A stretch of DNA of 64,000 nucleotides from Stutzerimonas stutzeri (GTDB lineage Bacteria; Pseudomonadota; Gammaproteobacteria; Pseudomonadales; Pseudomonadaceae). The notes under the pieces were generated by a model, which was given only the letters and a program-made list of their open reading frames with translations, ran no database searches and was not told the DNA's origin. The translations under genes and the position numbers were made by a program. Shown in pieces: positions 45,851-54,727 of the stretch; position 1 is the first letter of the stretch; each line of letters starts with the position of its first letter. The DNA lies in contig NZ_JYHV01000034.1 in assembly GCF_000952685.1 (NCBI RefSeq), positions 124,001 through 188,000 of the forward strand, in the 5' to 3' direction.

Positions 45851-46786
45851 CTACCTGCGCTCGAAGGCGTAGAACAGGTTGGGTTCGCTGACCAAATAGA
45901 GGTTGCCGTGCGCATCGAAGGTCATGCCCTCGGCTTGCGGCACACTGTTTTTCAGCCCCGCGAAACCGCTCCACAACGAGCGAAAACTGACCAGATCGCC
46001 TTGTCCGTCGAGCTCCAGCACCATCTTCGCTTCGTCGCTGAGCAGCACCAGATGGCCGGTGCGCTCGTCGAAGTGTACCGATGCCAGATCGCTGGCCATG
46101 TCCTTGTCAGCGATCCATGCCTCGCGATCGATGATTTTCAAGTTCAGCTGGCCGTGCAGGCTTGCCTTGATACCCTGAATTTCGTAGAGCTTGCGCGGCG
46201 AATGCTCTTTGACCACGAAGAGGCGGTCGCCGTCGCGATCGTAGCCCAGGCCCTCGAACCCCGAATTATCCGACGCCTCTGCCGGCAACGAGACCGACGC
46301 ATAGTCTGCACGCTGCAGATTACCGGGTTGCGCCGGGACCGGCAGTATCACGATCGACTGACTGCGCTCCTCGGCGACCGCCAGCAGGTTGTCGCCCAGG
46401 TAGGTAATGCCTTCGACGTCGCTAAAGCCCTTCAGCGGGTAACGTGCGATGAATTCGCCGTTCAGGTCCAGCGCGACCAACTCTTCTGGATTGTTCACCA
46501 CCGCCCATAGATGCTTGCGGCGATCGTCGAACGTTAACCCGGAGAGGTTATTACCCACCGACGTTACCGGCTGCGCCTCGACACGCACCTTATACTCCGG
46601 CAGCCAGAGGCTGCGCGCCTGGCGACTGTCTTCGTGCCAGGCCGATTGCAACGAGTAGAACACCCGCTCATCGAGGTGAAAGGTCGCCGCCGTGTAGAAC
46701 AACCCGGCAGCCAGCAGACCCAGCGCCCAGGCACCGGGGCGTGCGCCCGGTAGCCATTGGGGGCGCACATCAGTAACGGATGGCAT
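45851..46786 (-). CDS. SdiA-regulated-domain (YjiK-like) membrane-anchored protein
   Basis: A 311-aa protein with one N-terminal membrane anchor (about residues 18-37) and a C-terminal beta-propeller-type domain (about 60-311) of the SdiA-regulated family. Repeating short blades are visible: NNLSGLTFDDRRKHLWAVVNN, VEGITYLGDNLLAVAEE, FEGLGYDRDGDRLFVVKE and AEGMTFDAHGNLYLVSE. Function in the family is unknown and the name reflects only an E. coli expression study. The domain should face the periplasm. It converges on the DUF4136 pair and stands alone. Confidence 0.82.
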   Translation of the reverse strand: MPSVTDVRPQWLPGARPGAWALGLLAAGLFYTAATFHLDERVFYSLQSAWHEDSRQARSLWLPEYKVRVEAQPVTSVGNNLSGLTFDDRRKHLWAVVNNPEELVALDLNGEFIARYPLKGFSDVEGITYLGDNLLAVAEERSQSIVILPVPAQPGNLQRADYASVSLPAEASDNSGFEGLGYDRDGDRLFVVKEHSPRKLYEIQGIKASLHGQLNLKIIDREAWIADKDMASDLASVHFDERTGHLVLLSDEAKMVLELDGQGDLVSFRSLWSGFAGLKNSVPQAEGMTFDAHGNLYLVSEPNLFYAFERR

Positions 46787-46993
46787 ATTTTTTCTCGTTG
46801 GAGCAACGGCTACAGCCTGCTCGGGAAGGATTGCAATTGCATGACGGCGACCGATACGGCACTCATCAGCCTGTACTGACCCACCATTTGACTACCGGTT
46901 CAACCCGGGCCGTGGGAACTGCCGGACGGATTGATAGCCCAATGCCCCGAGGAACGGCTGCGCTTGCAGCTCCCATCACGGCAGGAGAGCACC

Positions 46994-47287
46994 ATGCGGG
47001 TGGAAAGTTTTTTCGAATGGTTGGGCCAGGCGCTCGGCACAGTGATTCGCTACATCGTCGACGCACTCAGCGGCTTTTTCAGCCTGTTCGCCGACGCCGG
47101 GGCCAACTTCCTGGAAGGGCTGTCCAGGACCCTGGGCATGGACCGCTCACTGATCAGCCTGATCGCCCTGGCGATCGGCCTGATGTTGCTGGTCGGGGCC
47201 GTTCGCGCCTTCTTCCGGCGCTCGATCATCGCCGGTGTGATCTATCTGTTCCTGGGCCTCTGGCTGTTGAGCTGGCTGATTCACTGA
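46994..47287 (+). CDS. Small hydrophobic membrane protein
   Basis: A 97-aa protein with an amphipathic first half (FFEWLGQALGTVIRYIVDALSGFFSLF) and two membrane segments at about residues 52-70 and 78-96, separated by a basic turn (FFRRS). No family recognised. AGGAG lies 6 bases before the ATG at 46994, which decides the start. It is followed by an imperfect hairpin at 47327-47351 that could end its transcript. It is divergent from the SdiA-regulated gene across about 207 bp. Confidence 0.7.
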   Translation: MRVESFFEWLGQALGTVIRYIVDALSGFFSLFADAGANFLEGLSRTLGMDRSLISLIALAIGLMLLVGAVRAFFRRSIIAGVIYLFLGLWLLSWLIH

Positions 47288-47288
47288 C

Positions 47289-47302
47289 AGCTGGAAGCTG
47301 GA
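47289..47302 (+). repeat. Two copies of the AGCTGGA heptamer
   Basis: The same 7-bp unit as the nine-copy array near 5.2 kb occurs twice in tandem, directly after a stop codon. In both places it lies immediately next to the 3' end or spacer of a gene. Confidence 0.9.
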
Positions 47303-47327
47303 AGCCAACGCGCGAGCGAACCATCAG

Positions 47328-47351
47328 CTCAGCGTTTCGATGAAACCTGAG
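47328..47351 (+). terminator. Imperfect hairpin downstream of the small membrane protein gene
   Basis: CTCAG and GTTTC pair with GAAAC and CTGAG around a three-base GAT loop, with one unpaired base. TGTTCTTAT follows, a poor T-tract. A weak terminator is possible. Confidence 0.4.
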
Positions 47352-47433
47352 TGTTCTTATCCCGCCACCTCATCCCTCGATTGGCCGCTCGCTTCGCCGC
47401 GACGTATCATGCCCCGCTGTCCTGGAGCTATAC

Positions 47434-48813
47434 ATGTCACGGCTATTGACCGCCTGGCAGCACGTCCCCACTCATAAACGAGTTTGGGCGCTGGCTGCGC
47501 CGATGATTCTGTCCAACCTGTCCGTGCCGCTGGTGGCCTTGGTCGACAGCGCGGTGATCGGCCATTTGCCGCATGCTCATCAGCTGGCATCGGTCGCGGT
47601 GGGCGCTAGCCTCTATACCCTGCTGGTATGGGTCATGGGCTTTCTGCGCATGGGCACCACCGGCTTCGCCGCCCAGGCCGCGGGACGCGAGGACGGAGGT
47701 GCGTTGCGCCAGGTGCTGCTGCAGGGACTGCTACTCGCGCTGGGATTCGCCCTGCTGCTGAGCCTGATCGCCCTGCCGCTCAAAGGTTATGCGCTGCAGC
47801 TGATGCAGCCTTCGGCCGAGCTCAATGACCTTACCCAGCACTACTTCCACACCCGCCTGTTCGGCTTGCCCGCCGCGCTGGCGAACCTGGCGCTGATCGG
47901 CTGGTTTCTCGGCACCCAGAATGCCCGTGCGCCGCTGGCGATCCTGCTGACCACCAACTTGACCAACGTCGCGCTGGATCTCTGGTTCGTCATCGGCCTG
48001 GACTGGGGCGTGGCCGGTGCCGCACGCGCCTCAGTGATCGCCGAGTGGAGCGGCGTGGTGATCGGCGTGGTGCTCACCCGTGGCGCCCTGTCGCGCTATC
48101 GCGGTCGCCTGGATAGCCACGCACTGCGCCGCTGGGCGAGCTGGAAACCCTTGATGTCCGTCAACCGCGACATATTCCTGCGATCGCTGGCGCTGCAACT
48201 GGTGTTTTTCCTGATCACGGTGCAAGGCACCCGCCTGGGTGATGCCACCGTTGCCGCCAATGCGCTGCTGCTCAACGGTCTGATGCTCACCGCCCATGCA
48301 CTCGACGGGCTGGCCCATGCGGTGGAAGCCCTCAGCGGTCACGCCATCGGCGCGCAGAATCGGACCGAATTGCGCCGTATCCTCACGGTCGCCGGTGGCT
48401 GGTCGTTGCTCGCCAGCCTCGCCTTCGGCCTGTTCTTTCTCCTGGGCGGCGAGCTGTTCATCGGCCTGCAGACCGATATACCCGCAGTACGCGAAACGGC
48501 CATCGTCTACCTGCCCTATCTCGCCGCGCTGCCCCTGGTTGCCGTATGGAGCTATCTGCTCGACGGCCTCTTCATCGGCGCCACCCGGGCGCGAGAAATG
48601 CGCAATGCGATGCTTCTTGCCGTGGCGATTTCGCTACCATTGGGCTGGCTGCTGCGAGCAATGGGCAATCATGGATTGTGGTTGGCCTTTCTCGCCTTCA
48701 TGCTGCTGCGGGGTATCTGCCTTGCCAGCATCGCCCGACGCCTGCAGCGCCAGCGGCAATGGTTCCACTCGACCCATGCGGCACCCGCAGCAACCCTATC
48801 GAAAGGACACTGA
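47434..48813 (+). CDS. MATE-family efflux transporter, DinF-like
   Basis: Inner-membrane multidrug/oxidant efflux transporter of 459 aa with twelve hydrophobic segments in two six-helix halves. The N-terminal PMILSNLSVPLVALVDSAVIGHL is the MATE Pfam opening, and the SGHAIGAQNR segment at mid-protein is typical of DinF members, which use Na+ or H+. In E. coli dinF follows lexA; here there is no lexA and no SOS box that I can see. It lies 3 bp before the DUF2214 gene, so the two are co-transcribed. Substrate unknown. Confidence 0.9.
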   Translation: MSRLLTAWQHVPTHKRVWALAAPMILSNLSVPLVALVDSAVIGHLPHAHQLASVAVGASLYTLLVWVMGFLRMGTTGFAAQAAGREDGGALRQVLLQGLLLALGFALLLSLIALPLKGYALQLMQPSAELNDLTQHYFHTRLFGLPAALANLALIGWFLGTQNARAPLAILLTTNLTNVALDLWFVIGLDWGVAGAARASVIAEWSGVVIGVVLTRGALSRYRGRLDSHALRRWASWKPLMSVNRDIFLRSLALQLVFFLITVQGTRLGDATVAANALLLNGLMLTAHALDGLAHAVEALSGHAIGAQNRTELRRILTVAGGWSLLASLAFGLFFLLGGELFIGLQTDIPAVRETAIVYLPYLAALPLVAVWSYLLDGLFIGATRAREMRNAMLLAVAISLPLGWLLRAMGNHGLWLAFLAFMLLRGICLASIARRLQRQRQWFHSTHAAPAATLSKGH

Positions 48814-48816
48814 AAA

Positions 48817-49275
48817 ATGGCCTACGCCGTCGCGGCCTACCTGCACTTCGTAGCGATCTTCCTGCTCTTCGCCCTGCTGGTGCTTGAGCATCAGCTGTTC
48901 AGCCAACCACTGAGTCTTGAGCGGGCTCGCAGCCTGTTCCGCACCGATATTGCATTCGGCATCGTCGCCGGGCTGGTACTGATCACCGGCGCCGCTCGCG
49001 CCATGCGCTACGGCAAGGGCATGGACTATTACCTCAACAACAGTTTCTTTCATGCCAAGATCGGTGTGTTCGTGGCCGTCGCGCTGTTGTCCATCTACCC
49101 CACCGTCACTTTCCTGCGCTGGCGTCCAGCGCTGAAGGCCGGCCAGCCTCCGGCCATCAGCCCAGCAACCACCCGATGGGTGAAGCTGATCATCCGCGTC
49201 GAACTCCTTGCCCTGCTGCTGATCCCCCTGTTGGCCACCTTGATGGCGCGGGGGTTCGGCGTGATTGCGCAGTAA
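48817..49275 (+). CDS. DUF2214 membrane protein
   Basis: A 152-aa integral membrane protein with four hydrophobic segments (about residues 5-24, 46-62, 82-98, 122-146). It shows features of DUF2214: an HFVAIFLLFALLVLEH first helix with two histidines, the ARAMRYGKGMDYYLNN loop, and FHAKIGVF in helix three. Histidines in helices raise the possibility of haem or metal binding, but nothing is established. It begins 3 bp after the MATE gene stop, with GAAAGGA just upstream. Confidence 0.85.
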   Translation: MAYAVAAYLHFVAIFLLFALLVLEHQLFSQPLSLERARSLFRTDIAFGIVAGLVLITGAARAMRYGKGMDYYLNNSFFHAKIGVFVAVALLSIYPTVTFLRWRPALKAGQPPAISPATTRWVKLIIRVELLALLLIPLLATLMARGFGVIAQ

Positions 49276-49364
49276 GGCATGCCCCCCCCACCACGCACAT
49301 TGCCTCTGGCCGACGGCCCGCCACTGACGTTAAGGTCGACCCAAACCCACTCAGGGACGACCTC

Positions 49365-50195
49365 ATGGCCGCCAAGCCCAGCAGCACCCGCCAGCAGATT
49401 CACCTCGCCGTACTGATCGATGCCGACAACGCGCCTGCGGCCATTGTCGAAGGCCTTTTCGAGGAAATCGCCAAGTACGGCGTCGCCAGCGTCAAGCGCA
49501 TCTACGGCGACTGGACCAAGCCCAACCTCGGCAGCTGGAAGAAGGTGCTGCTCGATTATTCGATCCAGCCAATTCAGCAGTTCGCCTACACCTCCGGCAA
49601 AAATGCCACGGACAGCTCGCTGATCATCGATGCCATGGATCTGCTCTACACCCGGCGCTTCGATGGCTTCTGCCTGGTTTCCAGCGACAGCGACTTCACC
49701 CGCCTGGCCGCCCGCCTGCGCGAGGAGGGCCTGACCGTCTATGGATTTGGCGAACAGAAGACGCCCTCGCCGTTCGTCTCCGCGTGCGACAAGTTCATCT
49801 ACACCGAAATCCTCCGGGCCGACGCACCAAAGACCTCTCAGGAACCACCCAGCAATGGTGAGAAGTCTCCTACGCCGGCAGCGCCGGAAAAAACCGAGGA
49901 AGACACCAAGGCCGCCGACAAGAGCGCTCAGGTCAAATCGCAGAAGGTGCCGGTGGACTTCATCGCCAAGGTGCTCAGCGACATTGCCGACGATGAAGAT
50001 GATTGGGTCCAACTGGGCCTGCTGGGCTCGAACATCAGCAAGCTCCGCCCAGCTTTCGATCCGCGGCTTTATGGCTTCAAGAAACTCAGCGACCTGATCA
50101 AGTCCCAGCCCAAGCGCTTCGAGCTGGAATCCCGCGGGACGACCTCGACCGGTGGCAAGGCGCTTTACGCACGCAATCTCAAATCTTCCAAATAG
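49365..50195 (+). CDS. NYN-domain (LabA/DUF88-like) predicted ribonuclease with LOTUS-type C-terminus
   Basis: A 276-aa cytosolic protein. The N-terminal NYN domain (about residues 12-150) keeps PIN-like acidic residues in AVLIDADNAP, DSSLIIDAMDLLY and CLVSSDSDFTRLA, which suggests metal-dependent RNase activity. A low-complexity linker rich in Lys, Glu and Pro (about 155-195) leads to a C-terminal OST-HTH/LOTUS domain (about 200-272, LLGSNISKLRPAFDPRLYGFKKLSDLI), a known RNA-binding module. The ATG at 49365 follows GGGACGA; the longer frame lies in unrelated sequence. Target RNA unknown. It stands alone. Confidence 0.87.
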   Translation: MAAKPSSTRQQIHLAVLIDADNAPAAIVEGLFEEIAKYGVASVKRIYGDWTKPNLGSWKKVLLDYSIQPIQQFAYTSGKNATDSSLIIDAMDLLYTRRFDGFCLVSSDSDFTRLAARLREEGLTVYGFGEQKTPSPFVSACDKFIYTEILRADAPKTSQEPPSNGEKSPTPAAPEKTEEDTKAADKSAQVKSQKVPVDFIAKVLSDIADDEDDWVQLGLLGSNISKLRPAFDPRLYGFKKLSDLIKSQPKRFELESRGTTSTGGKALYARNLKSSK

Positions 50196-50344
50196 CCTTT
50201 CAGCCATTCAGGTCCCACACCGCATCGCATGTGCAGCGTCGCTGCCGCTGTCGCGGCACAATCATTTTGCAACCAATCCAATGACCAGCGCCGAACCCTC
50301 GCCCATCGAACCCTTCTAAGCACACACGACTCCAGGAGGTTCCC

Positions 50345-50845
50345 ATGACCAAACCACTTCTCATCGCCTGCGGCCTGGCCCTTTGCGCGCCGATGGCCTT
50401 TGCCCAGACACCGAAACCCGAGGTCATCACGCACCTGAACGGGCTCGATGTCGAGGTCAGCGCCATGGGCGTGCCCACCTCGACGAGCGCCGAGGCTGGT
50501 GTCGAGCTGGTGGGCATTCGGGCGGTTCGGGTCATGAACAAGAGCGAAGAAACCGTGACCTGCGAATTCCACGTGCCGGATGAAGCACGCGCGGATACCT
50601 CGGCCCCACCGGTTTTCACCGTTACCTCGAACAGCCAGCGGGTCGAGCGGGTACCGGGAGACTATTCGCCCGACAAGCCCTTCGCGGAATTGACCTGCCG
50701 TGCCGCCAACCAGAGTGTCGGTACGCCGACGGCGGTGCCGTCCAGCGAGCCGAGTAGCGAACCGGCTGAGGCTGAGGCGCCTGCCGCTTCTGGCGCAGAG
50801 GACGGAGCAATGCGATCACGGGAAGCGTCCGGCCGCGACCGCTGA
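50345..50845 (+). CDS. Exported hypothetical protein
   Basis: A 166-aa protein with a signal peptide (residues 1-21, ending MAFAQ), a beta-rich central part (about 27-120) containing two cysteines (TCEFH and LTCRA) that may form a disulfide, and a disordered Ser/Glu/Pro/Ala-rich tail (about 123-166). No recognised family. AGGAGG lies 7 bases before the ATG. A role cannot be proposed. Confidence 0.7.
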   Translation: MTKPLLIACGLALCAPMAFAQTPKPEVITHLNGLDVEVSAMGVPTSTSAEAGVELVGIRAVRVMNKSEETVTCEFHVPDEARADTSAPPVFTVTSNSQRVERVPGDYSPDKPFAELTCRAANQSVGTPTAVPSSEPSSEPAEAEAPAASGAEDGAMRSREASGRDR

Positions 50846-51003
50846 GCGCCCGACGCACCGTTTGCTCGACTACACGAAAACGAGCACAGGAGCATGGCGG
50901 CAGGCAGAATCTGTCCGCCGCGCTGTGATGGCGTGAAAGTCCCCGTGTGCCTTCCGCTGGCGTTGCCTTTGAGCTACACGCCTAGCCTCATGCCTGCGAG
51001 CCT

Positions 51004-51218
51004 GATTGGATGGAATCTGGATCCGCTCATGCACCTGCGCGGCCATTTCCGTCGAATCCCCCACGGGCTCCGTCATCTGCCGCCTGAGCCGTAACCCCGC
51101 CGAAGAATGGTAAGACGCCGAAGCGGATCTGACCGACCTCAACGCCGAGTTCTTCGTTGGCAGCGACCTGCCCTTGCAGGAGAGCCCTTACGGCATGGCT
51201 GCACTCATGACCAACTAA
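51004..51218 (+). pseudogene. Possible gene remnant upstream of vanA
   Basis: In the 592-bp gap between the exported protein and vanA one frame reads like protein (GSVICRLSRNPAEEW, in-frame TAA at 51111-51113, then DAEADLTDLNAEFF through ESPYGMAALMTN and a stop). A single base change could have made the TAA. There is no start or ribosome site and I cannot name the parent. The rest of the gap holds the van control region. Confidence 0.3.
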
Positions 51219-51266
51219 TTTACCAGCCCTTACAGCGCGGCGATGCGAGCATCTGAAAAATCCAAT

Positions 51267-51278
51267 AATGGATCCATT
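51267..51278. promoter_or_regulatory. Upstream VanR-like operator
   Basis: AATGGATCCATT is a perfect 12-bp palindrome inside CCAATAATGGATCCATTGG. It shares the TGGATCCA core with the site next to vanA, with a changed outer base. It lies 124 bp from the downstream site, so looping by VanR is conceivable. Confidence 0.6.
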
Positions 51279-51364
51279 GGAATTCACCTCACCTATTGCC
51301 CTCCGGAAAACATAACGTTTTAAGCCGAATAAGGGCGATAATCGGACATTTATCGGGCTTTTAT

Positions 51365-51404
51365 TTGACATCAACCTAAAGCAAGGAAACTATTGGATCC
51401 AATA
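51365..51404 (+). promoter_or_regulatory. vanA promoter with VanR operator
   Basis: TTGACA at 51365-51370 is a consensus -35. The expected -10 region near 51388 runs into ATTGGATCCAAT (51392-51403), a perfect palindrome within TATTGGATCCAATA. ATTGGATCCAAT is the VanR operator known from Caulobacter. Overlap of the promoter by the operator fits repression relieved by vanillate. Confidence 0.85.
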
Positions 51405-51437
51405 AAAACAAACACAGCCTGTGCTGGAGATCCTCTC

Positions 51438-52499
51438 ATGTTTCCAAAAAACACTTGGTATGTAGCCTGCACCCCGGACGAGATCGCCGAGAAGCCGCTC
51501 GGCCGACTGATCTGCGGCGAGAAAATCGCTTTCTATCGCGGCCCGCAGGGCAAGGTCGCGGCGGTCGAGGATTTCTGCCCGCACCGTGGCGCGCCGCTGT
51601 CCCTGGGTTTCGTCGAAGACGGACAACTCATCTGCGGCTATCACGGCCTGAGTATGGGCGCCGACGGCAAGACCGCCGCGATGCCGGGCCAACGCGTGCG
51701 CGGCTTCCCATGTATCCGCAGCTACCCGGTGGAGGAGCGCTACGGTTTCATCTGGGTCTGGCCGGGCGACGCCGAGCAGGCCGACCCCGCACTGATCCAC
51801 CATCTGGAATGGGCCGACAACCCGGACTGGGCCTACGGCGGCGGGCTGTTCCACATCAATTGCGACTATCGCCTGATGATCGACAACCTGATGGACCTGA
51901 CCCACGAGACCTATGTCCACGCCTCGAGCATCGGCCAGAAGGAAATCGACGAGGTCGCGCCGGCCACCACCGTCGAGGGCGACAGCGTAATCACCAGCCG
52001 GCACATGCAGAACATCATGGCCCCGCCGTTCTGGCGCAGGGCCCTGCGCGGCAACGGCCTGGCGGACGACGTCCCAGTGGATCGCTGGCAGATCTGCCGC
52101 TTCACCCCACCGAGCCATGTGCTGATCGAGGTGGGCGTGGCTCACGCCGGCAAGGGCGGCTACGAAGCGGCGGAGGCCGACAAGGCGGCGAGCATCGTTG
52201 TGGATTTCATCACCCCGGAGACCGAGACCTCGATCTGGTACTTCTGGGGCATGGCGCGCAGCTTCAAGCCCGACGATCAGGAACTCACCGCAAGCATCCG
52301 CGAAGGCCAGGGCAAGATTTTCTCCGAGGATCTGCAAATGCTCGAGCAGCAGCAGGCCAACCTGCTGGCGCACCCGCAGCGCCAACTGCTCAAGCTGAAT
52401 ATCGACGCCGGGGGCGTGCAGGCGCGGCGCATCCTTGAACGACTGATCGCCGCAGAACGGACCCAGGCCACGTTGCCCGAGCTGATCGCCAGTAGCTGA
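51438..52499 (+). CDS. vanA: Vanillate O-demethylase oxygenase subunit
   Basis: Rieske oxygenase component that demethylates vanillate to protocatechuate and formaldehyde, with electrons from VanB. The 353-aa protein has the Rieske [2Fe-2S] motif CPHRGAPLS (about residue 47) and CGYHGLSMG (about 66). The mononuclear iron ligands follow in NLMDLTHETYVHASS (about 155-170). Length matches known VanA. GGAGA lies 7 bases before the ATG at 51438; the MFPKNTWYVAC N-terminus is characteristic. It forms an operon with vanB, 48 bp downstream, and is preceded by a VanR operator. Protocatechuate degradation genes are not in the window. Confidence 0.95.
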   Translation: MFPKNTWYVACTPDEIAEKPLGRLICGEKIAFYRGPQGKVAAVEDFCPHRGAPLSLGFVEDGQLICGYHGLSMGADGKTAAMPGQRVRGFPCIRSYPVEERYGFIWVWPGDAEQADPALIHHLEWADNPDWAYGGGLFHINCDYRLMIDNLMDLTHETYVHASSIGQKEIDEVAPATTVEGDSVITSRHMQNIMAPPFWRRALRGNGLADDVPVDRWQICRFTPPSHVLIEVGVAHAGKGGYEAAEADKAASIVVDFITPETETSIWYFWGMARSFKPDDQELTASIREGQGKIFSEDLQMLEQQQANLLAHPQRQLLKLNIDAGGVQARRILERLIAAERTQATLPELIASS

Positions 52500-52547
52500 T
52501 CATCAGGCCCGGCATAGCCCATCCCCTTACCGCTCAAGGAGCCGACC

Positions 52548-53501
52548 GTGATCGAAGTCATAGTGATTGCGCGCCACAACCAGGCCGAGGACATCTGCAG
52601 TTTCGAACTGGCCCGAGCCGACGGCGCACCGCTGCCCGCATTCACGGCCGGCGCGCATATTGACGTACACCTGCCCGGCGGCCTGGTCCGCCAGTATTCG
52701 CTGTGCAACCACCCGGATGAAAACCACCGCTACCTGATCGGCGTTCTAAAGGATCCCGCTTCGCGCGGCGGCTCCCAGACCATGCACGTGCAGATACAGG
52801 TCGGCCAGACGCTGTCAATCAGTGAGCCGCGCAATCTGTTTCCCCTAACCGAAGATGCCCGACGCAGCCTCCTGTTCGCCGGCGGCATTGGAATCACACC
52901 GATGCTGTGTATGGCCGAACGTCTGCACCAGCTCGGTGCCGATTTCGAGCTGCATTACTGCGCCCGCTCGGTCGAGCGAGCAGCCTTCCTCGACCGCTTG
53001 CGGGCAGCGCCATTCGCCGACCGGGTACAGCTGCATTTTGACGATGGCGCGGCCGCACAGCGGCTCGATGCCAGCGCTCTGTTGGCTGAGCCCGGCGCCG
53101 ATACACACCTGTACGTGTGCGGACCGGGCGGCTTTATGGCCCACGTGCTGGATACCGCCAAAGCCCAAGGCTGGGCCGACGAACGCGCGCACCGCGAGTA
53201 TTTCGCCGCCGCGCCCGTCGACCATGCGCACGACGGCAGCTTCGCCGTGCAGCTCGCCAGCAGCGGCCAGATCATCCAGATCCCCGCCGACCAGAGCGTG
53301 GCCGAGGCCCTTGACGCCGCCGGCATCCTGATTCCGTTGTCGTGCGAACAGGGGATCTGCGGCACCTGCCTGACCGGCGTGCTGGCCGGCGAACCGGAAC
53401 ACCGCGATCTCTACCTCAGCGAAGAAGAACAGGCACGCAACGACCAATTCACCCCTTGCTGCTCGCGGGCGAAAAGTCCGTTGCTGGTTTTGGATCTGTA
53501 A
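52548..53501 (+). CDS. vanB: Vanillate O-demethylase reductase subunit
   Basis: Electron donor to VanA. The 317-aa protein carries an FMN-binding domain (about 1-100, with RQYSLCN), an NAD(H)-binding domain (about 105-225, GGIGITPML and YVCGPGGFM), and a C-terminal plant-type [2Fe-2S] ferredoxin (about 235-317, [14 protein letters not shown] with the last Cys in PCCSRA). This is the phthalate-dioxygenase-reductase order. AAGGAG lies 8 bases before its GTG start. It follows vanA by 48 bp and converges on vanR. Confidence 0.95.
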   Translation: MIEVIVIARHNQAEDICSFELARADGAPLPAFTAGAHIDVHLPGGLVRQYSLCNHPDENHRYLIGVLKDPASRGGSQTMHVQIQVGQTLSISEPRNLFPLTEDARRSLLFAGGIGITPMLCMAERLHQLGADFELHYCARSVERAAFLDRLRAAPFADRVQLHFDDGAAAQRLDASALLAEPGADTHLYVCGPGGFMAHVLDTAKAQGWADERAHREYFAAAPVDHAHDGSFAVQLASSGQIIQIPADQSVAEALDAAGILIPLSCEQGICGTCLTGVLAGEPEHRDLYLSEEEQARNDQFTPCCSRAKSPLLVLDL

Positions 53502-53545
53502 AGCGTACTACGCAGGCGCCGCCGCCTTCCGAATTAGGCTGGCGC

Positions 53546-54277
53546 TTATCCAGCTTCGTCCGCCTGGCTCTTGTGGATCACTTTGAGCCCTTCACTGGCG
53601 GTTTTGGCCGGTCCGAAGATCTCCGCGTAGCGCAGAGTCGCGTTGGCATGCTCGCGCATGATCGCTTCGGCCCGGGCACCCTGGCCGTTGATCAAGGCGT
53701 CGAACACCGCGTGGTGCTGCATATGAGCGAAATTGAAGCGGCGATACTCGCGCGCCATATCATGCAGGTCGACCGCCAGCGAGCTGACCGAGGCGAACGG
53801 CAGGTGGTCGTTGCGCGACAGGGCGTCGGCGATGGCAGGGTTGCCGCTGGCTTCGAGGATCAGCTGATGAAAGTGCATGTTCAGCTCGTGGTAGGCCTCG
53901 AGATCCTCCTCCGTGACGTAGCCTTTGCCGAACAGCCGGTCGCCTTGCTCCAGACATTCGCGTAGAGACTGACGCACCTCGGCATCGATGCCGCGCTCGG
54001 CGGCCTGGCGCGCGGCCAGCCCCTCGAGCACTCCGCGTACCTCGACCGCGCCGGCAATTTCCACGGGGCTGACTGCGCGCACCGTGTAACCGCGCCCGGC
54101 GCTCTTGGCCAGTAGGCCCTCTTGTTCCAGGGTGCGAAAGGCGATGCGCACCGGCGTGCGGGATACTTCCAGCAATTGCGCCGTAGGAATCTCTGCGATG
54201 CGCTCACCCGCCACCAATTCCCCGGAGGCGATCATCTTGCGCAGCGCGATCAAGACCCGCTGACCCGGCTTACTCAT
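53546..54277 (-). CDS. vanR: GntR-family (FCD) repressor VanR
   Basis: Repressor of vanAB, released by vanillate. The 243-aa protein has an N-terminal winged helix (about residues 8-70, with IPTAQLLEVSRTPVRIAFRTLEQEGLL) and an FCD effector domain (about 85-225) whose histidines in HELNMHFHQLI and HMQHHAVFDAL suggest metal binding. The ATG at 54277 has GGAG 11 bases upstream; a GTG at 54289 abuts that site and is less likely. Convergent with vanB, separated by 44 bp. Two ATTGGATCCAAT-like palindromes upstream of vanA are its probable operators. Confidence 0.93.
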   Translation of the reverse strand: MSKPGQRVLIALRKMIASGELVAGERIAEIPTAQLLEVSRTPVRIAFRTLEQEGLLAKSAGRGYTVRAVSPVEIAGAVEVRGVLEGLAARQAAERGIDAEVRQSLRECLEQGDRLFGKGYVTEEDLEAYHELNMHFHQLILEASGNPAIADALSRNDHLPFASVSSLAVDLHDMAREYRRFNFAHMQHHAVFDALINGQGARAEAIMREHANATLRYAEIFGPAKTASEGLKVIHKSQADEAG

Positions 54278-54495
54278 GGGATTTCCCACTCCTCGACCTG
54301 ACGGACGCCATCATAGCGCAGCCGAACAGCGCTCAAGCCGGGCTGGATAAAGCATCTGCCGGAAACGCGACCACCGCATCGATAGACCGTTCAGCGGAAC
54401 GCGGTGGTAAGGCGATGAGCGGGCACGGATAACAAAGCGCCAGCTGTCAGAATGACATCACTGCTACAGACGAGCAGCCACCTTCTAATCCGAGC

Positions 54496-54723
54496 ATGAG
54501 CCTGCGAACCATGTCTTCTGAAAAACTCTACACCATTGTTCTGGAACATAGTCTGGAGGTACTCCTTGAGGCCGCCACAATGGAGCAGGTCGAGGCGTTC
54601 TGGGATGCGCATGACACCCGCTATTTCGGCCTGCGCATGGAGGAAGAAAACAACTACCACGCGCGGGTGATCGTGACTGACGAAATACCCGAGGAAGAAG
54701 AAGCCGATCTCTGTATCGGCTGA
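54496..54723 (+). CDS. Small acidic hypothetical protein
   Basis: A 75-aa cytosolic protein with an acidic C-terminus (EIPEEEEADLCIG) and a central helix-strand pattern (MEQVEAFWDAHDTRYFGLRM). No family recognised. Starts at 54496 or 54511 are possible; neither has a strong ribosome site. It ends 4 bp before the convergent mdtD stop codon, which tightly limits the 3' end and supports a real gene. Confidence 0.6.
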   Translation: MSLRTMSSEKLYTIVLEHSLEVLLEAATMEQVEAFWDAHDTRYFGLRMEEENNYHARVIVTDEIPEEEEADLCIG

Positions 54724-54727
54724 TCTG

